Source of the DNA: Candidatus Methanomethylophilaceae archaeon
GTDB taxonomy: Archaea; Thermoplasmatota; Thermoplasmata; Methanomassiliicoccales; Methanomethylophilaceae
Direction: 5' to 3'
Assembly (NCBI GenBank): GCA_023230065.1
Contig: JALNYB010000033.1
Location: forward strand, 1-11,858
DNA length: 11,858 nucleotides
The notes beneath the pieces are model-generated. The model made no database searches. It was given only the letters and a program-made list of their open reading frames with translations, and was not told the DNA's origin. Below are positions 9,488-11,858 of this stretch, one piece after another; positions within the stretch are counted from its first letter, which is position 1, and each line of letters starts with the position of its first letter. The position numbers and the translations under genes are program-made.

Positions 9488-10507
9488 TCATAACATCATT
9501 AAAAAGTTAAACAGATATCCGATTACAATTATTCCAATCAATACAATCAGTATGAATGTTTCCAGTAATTTCTTCTTAACTACTGTCTTCAATAATACCA
9601 AAGACGGAATAGATAATGTAGTAACAGACATCATAAATGCCAAGATCGTACCGACCTCAACACCTTTATCGAATAACGCTTCAGCTATCGGAATGGTTCC
9701 GAATATATCTGCATATACAGGAGCACCCAACAACGTTGCGATTATTACTGAGAATGGATTCTCCTGTCCCAATATTGCCTGAATTATATCTGTGGGGATC
9801 CAATTATGAATCAACGCACCTATGAATACACCCAGCAATAGATATGGAAAAACCTTCTTAAGTGTGAATTTTACTTGCGTCCATGCATAATTTCTACGAT
9901 CTATGTCCTCAGCGGGCACATATTTTTCATCTGAAGAACAGTTTCCTCCTTCACACGAACATGCCTCCGGACGCGCAAACTCCTCGATCTGATCCTCCAT
10001 CCCCAATCTCTGGATTATAGAACCGCCGACAACCGCAAGAAGTATTCCCACTATCACATATGCCACAGCAACATTGAACCCGAATATACCCATCAGAATC
10101 ACCAATGCCCCCATATCCACCAATGGAGATGATATCAGAAACGAGAATGTTACTCCCAATGGCAATCCTGCTTTGGTAAAACCTATGAATATAGGTATAG
10201 AAGAACAACTGCAGAACGGTGTCAATGTTCCCAATATAGCACCTATAAAATTGGCCCATATTCCCTTTATGTTTCCCAATATCTGCTTAGTACGTTCTGG
10301 TGGGAAATATGATTGGATATAAGATATGATATAGATCAATACTACCAGAAGAATAACTATCTTGGTACAATCGTAAATAAAGAACTGAAGACTTCCACCG
10401 ATTCTTGTGGTGATATCTACTCCGAGAAATGTCAAAAGAGAACCTACGAGATCGTTTATCCAATGCATACCGAGGATCTGATCCTGAAAAAAATCCCATG
10501 CCGACAT
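9488..10507 (-). CDS. ArsP/DUF318-type permease with Cys-rich cytosolic loop
   Basis: Integral membrane permease of 339 residues in the ArsP_1 (DUF318, UPF0718) family. Members include trivalent organoarsenical exporters and a related group linked to Cu/Zn efflux. The sequence shows about eight hydrophobic segments, the signature TPFCSCSSIP with C99 and C101 in a membrane region, and FSFLISSPLVDMGAL. A hydrophilic central loop (about residues 165-215) carries CSCEGGNC (C183, C185, C190), a likely soft-metal or metalloid site. The second half repeats the general pattern with LLGAPVYADIFGTIPIAEAL. ATG 10507 is preferred over the TTG at 10513, because the latter lies within the arsR end and a GGGTG ribosome binding site is well spaced for the ATG. 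The substrate is uncertain: methylarsenite-like compounds, arsenite or a thiophilic metal. Confidence 0.88.
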   Translation of the reverse strand: MSAWDFFQDQILGMHWINDLVGSLLTFLGVDITTRIGGSLQFFIYDCTKIVILLVVLIYIISYIQSYFPPERTKQILGNIKGIWANFIGAILGTLTPFCSCSSIPIFIGFTKAGLPLGVTFSFLISSPLVDMGALVILMGIFGFNVAVAYVIVGILLAVVGGSIIQRLGMEDQIEEFARPEACSCEGGNCSSDEKYVPAEDIDRRNYAWTQVKFTLKKVFPYLLLGVFIGALIHNWIPTDIIQAILGQENPFSVIIATLLGAPVYADIFGTIPIAEALFDKGVEVGTILAFMMSVTTLSIPSLVLLKTVVKKKLLETFILIVLIGIIVIGYLFNFLMML

Positions 10508-10509
10508 GT

Positions 10510-10794
10510 TCAAACACCCAATTCATCCAAAAATATGCGAATAGTTTTCCACCCCTCTGAATCCAAAGAATAATGTGACCATTTTCCTATCTGTTCTACA
10601 TTAACTATACCTGCATCTACAAGGGTCTTCATGTGATGCGACAAAGTCGGTTGAGTAATGCTGAATAATTCCAATATCTTACATGCGCATAGCTCTCCAT
10701 TTTTCAACATAAGAACTATTCTCAGTCTGTTAGGATCTGAAAGGGCCTTAAAGATCATCGAACATTTTCCTAGATCTGCATCATCTATATTCAT
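10510..10794 (-). CDS. arsR: ArsR-family metalloregulatory repressor
   Basis: A 94-residue winged-helix dimeric repressor of the ArsR/SmtB family. KALSDPNRLRIVLML (residues 16-30) precedes ELCACKILE, whose C36 and C38 correspond to the Cys-x-Cys of the ELCVCDL arsenite-binding motif. The third cysteine of the classical site is absent at the usual place; C11 may substitute. The recognition helix region is SITQPTLSHHMKTLVDAGIV (45-64), followed by the wing IGKWSHYSLDS. It heads the operon, ending 2 bp before the permease ATG. Twin palindromes over its promoter indicate autoregulation: apo-repressor bound, released by As(III), Sb(III) or another soft metal. No strong ribosome binding site precedes ATG 10794, and the predicted start is only a few bases upstream, consistent with a near-leaderless mRNA. 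Confidence 0.93.
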   Translation of the reverse strand: MNIDDADLGKCSMIFKALSDPNRLRIVLMLKNGELCACKILELFSITQPTLSHHMKTLVDAGIVNVEQIGKWSHYSLDSEGWKTIRIFLDELGV

Positions 10795-10797
10795 CAG

Positions 10798-10813
10798 ATA
10801 GATACATATCTAT
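10798..10813. promoter_or_regulatory. ArsR operator 1, over the transcription start
   Basis: atagata-ca-tatctat is a perfect 7-bp inverted repeat with a 2-bp spacer. It begins 4 bp upstream of the arsR ATG and covers the expected start site, so a bound dimer would block initiation. Confidence 0.65.
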
Positions 10814-10818
10814 TTGAG

Positions 10819-10829
10819 TACATATAGAT
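10819..10829 (-). promoter_or_regulatory. TATA-like box of the arsR operon
   Basis: The minus strand reads ATCTATATGTA here. The centre, about 30 bp upstream of the arsR ATG, predicts a start near 10798, inside operator 1. Operator 2 overlaps its upstream edge. Confidence 0.45.
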
Positions 10830-10839
10830 AACTATCTAT
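10824..10839. promoter_or_regulatory. ArsR operator 2, over the TATA/BRE region
   Basis: atagata-ac-tatctat repeats operator 1 with only the two spacer bases changed. The centres are 26 bp apart, about two and a half helical turns. Near-identical arms at promoter-critical positions point to a two-site repressor arrangement. Confidence 0.65.
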
Positions 10840-10865
10840 GTGACATTTCAGTTGCATTTTGATTG

Positions 10866-10876
10866 AATATTTAAAC
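10866..10876 (+). promoter_or_regulatory. TATA box of the orphan gene at 10897
   Basis: aatatttaaac is centred about 26 nt upstream of ATG 10897, again predicting a leaderless mRNA. It diverges from the arsR promoter, with operator 2 about 30 bp away, so cross-regulation is possible but not shown. Confidence 0.5.
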
Positions 10877-10896
10877 GATTATGACCATTCTTATTC

Positions 10897-11298
10897 ATGG
10901 TTGAAATTCAGCTATCTAAGAAAGATATAATTGGTGTTGAAATTCAAGAACAAACAACATCTAGTAATAAAAATAAATCAGGCAAAATGACCATTTATTC
11001 TAAAATGGAAAATGGTAAATTTAGTAAAGTGATTTGCGGAACATCAAACATTGCATATGATGGACATTCTTCCGAGGTCAATAAACCGTTTTGTTGCGAG
11101 TTCGATTCAGTGATTGAAGATTTGGTTAAATTCAACAGATCTGGTATCTTATTGATTTTTAAAAATGGAAATTTCGTTATAAAATATAATAAGGGAGTTT
11201 ATACTGCATATATTGAAGATAGAGTACCTATTCAATCTTGTATTTGGAATTGGAATGATTTTCTAAACAAAGATAGCGTCACGTTGAATTTTCAATGA
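10897..11298 (+). CDS. Hypothetical protein, AT-rich orphan
   Basis: A 133-residue protein that I do not recognise. It is Lys/Asn/Ile-rich and more AT-rich than the neighbouring genes, as expected of an acquired or element-borne gene. The middle and C-terminal parts look beta-rich (GILLIFKNGNFVIKYNKGVY, about residues 83-102), with aromatic residues near the end (CIWNWNDFL, about 115-123) and a CC pair at 67-68. There is no signal peptide, membrane helix or catalytic motif. A TATA box at leaderless spacing supports expression. The gene ends where remnants of a tyrosine recombinase begin on the same strand, so it may be a passenger of an old integrated element. No function can be assigned. Confidence 0.6.
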   Translation: MVEIQLSKKDIIGVEIQEQTTSSNKNKSGKMTIYSKMENGKFSKVICGTSNIAYDGHSSEVNKPFCCEFDSVIEDLVKFNRSGILLIFKNGNFVIKYNKGVYTAYIEDRVPIQSCIWNWNDFLNKDSVTLNFQ

Positions 11299-11353
11299 GA
11301 ATATATGTGAATTGATTTTCAATCCATATTCGATTCACATTTATTCGATCTCG

Positions 11354-11858
11354 ATGTCTCCCATCGAAAAATTGATGATTCATCTGGAGTTGATATTGGC
11401 ACTTTGAAGATTCGATATACTCGGTCTTACACTCGATGATGTCTGTAAAGGTCATTTGGTCATTCATGTGAAAAAGAACAAAATAAGAACAACGCTTTTT
11501 GTGAATGATTCTTTGATAGTCTTTTCGGATTAAATGGCTTTCAGAAATAGTATCTTTACTGATCCATATTCTGACCGTCCTCTGTTGATGATTCCGAGAC
11601 ATGGAACTCGTAAATCTGGAAAAACGTTCATTGATAATCTCGTTAAGGATGTCTGCGCCCATTCAGATATCGAACGTTCCGTATCCAATCACACATTCCA
11701 TAAGACTTGTGCGCGGATGTGGTATAGAGCAGTTGTTCCCCTCGCGACTATATCCTCCTTACTCGGTCATGCCGATGTTAAGGCCATAGTCAAATACCTG
11801 GGGCTTACGATGGATGACCTGAACAACGAGGCAACTCTGTATCATAGATATTACTTGG
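11354..11858 (+). pseudogene. Decayed tyrosine recombinase/integrase, C-terminal catalytic part (runs off window)
   Basis: One reading frame gives continuous phage-integrase-like sequence interrupted by two stop codons: TGA at 11405 and TAA at 11531. Before and between them it reads IEKLMIHLELILAL, then RFDILGLTLDDV (box I arginine AGA at 11408) and HLVIHVKKNK (the beta-hairpin lysine region). After the second stop it is open to the window edge. The last part contains HTFHKTCARMW (11690 on), where the HxxR arginine is His, then LLGHADVKAIVKYLGL with the box II histidine at 11768 and the nucleophile tyrosine at 11795. Each stop is one base from a sense codon that fits the family (for example TAT or TAC at 11531). 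The N-terminal DNA-binding part is not recognisable upstream. An ATG at 11534 could in principle start a fragment, but it would lack box I. The family call is strong; inactivity is inferred from the stops and the lost arginine. Confidence 0.75.

Noticed and set aside
9444..9825. Plus-strand frames opposite the permease and thioredoxin-like genes
   Set aside because: They mirror membrane-protein codon bias on the opposite strand and have no family features.
10798..10839. CRISPR-like repeats upstream of arsR
   Set aside because: There are only two copies, both palindromic and inside a promoter; they fit operators, not a repeat-spacer array.
11405..11533. Stop codons in the integrase read as recoded amino acids
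   Set aside because: The stops are TGA and TAA, not the TAG used for pyrrolysine, and the catalytic arginine of HxxR is also lost, so decay is the simpler reading.
11279..11662. 127-codon open frame on the minus strand
   Set aside because: It is antisense to the integrase remnant, where the plus frame carries recognisable recombinase motifs; no promoter or ribosome binding site supports it.

Overview
The window looks archaeal, most likely Thermoplasmatota and plausibly a Methanomassiliicoccales-type methanogen. It has a lone 23S rRNA gene with no 16S, 5S or tRNA beside it, TATA/BRE promoters placed about 26 nt upstream of several ATGs (leaderless style), a type II methionine aminopeptidase, the archaeal DUF61 (UPF0216) family and a methanogen-style NifB. 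None of the ten complete genes ends in TAG, which fits a pyrrolysine-using methanogen but does not prove it. Family names come from motif recognition; no search was run.

Layout. (1) 1-1831, minus strand: a tightly overlapping operon encoding an MBL-fold hydrolase, a threonylcarbamoyl-AMP synthase (t6A pathway) and a methionine aminopeptidase cut by the window edge. (2) 1868-5178, minus strand: a stand-alone 23S rRNA unit with its own TATA/BRE promoter, a palindrome inside the promoter, a leader of about 215 nt before the processing stem, a long processing stem with a bulge-helix-bulge-like core, and a T-rich terminator. Its peptidyl transferase centre carries an unusual cluster of substitutions. 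(3) 5196-8774: a DUF61 gene (minus) divergent from nifB (plus), followed by a short bacterial-looking alanyl-tRNA synthetase (plus) that ends at a strong hairpin between convergent units. (4) 8832-10839, minus strand: a four-gene thiol/metalloid-type operon, arsR - ArsP/DUF318 permease - thioredoxin-like protein - CMD/AhpD-like protein, with twin operators over the arsR promoter. (5) 10866-11858, plus strand: an AT-rich orphan gene and the decayed C-terminal half of a tyrosine recombinase that runs off the window, probably the edge of an old integrated element.

How the genes fit together. Regions 1 to 3 are mostly translation genes: 23S rRNA, AlaRS, t6A synthesis and N-terminal Met removal. 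NifB is the metabolic outlier, with no other nif gene in view. Region 4 reads as a self-contained stress module. ArsR senses a soft metal or metalloid through a Cys-x-Cys site, the permease probably exports a thiophilic compound, and two small Cys proteins supply thiol redox chemistry. Region 5 shows past mobile-element activity next to that module.

Apart from the rRNA gene, no stretch over 300 bases lacks a gene. No tRNA, 16S or 5S rRNA, CRISPR array or intact insertion sequence was seen.
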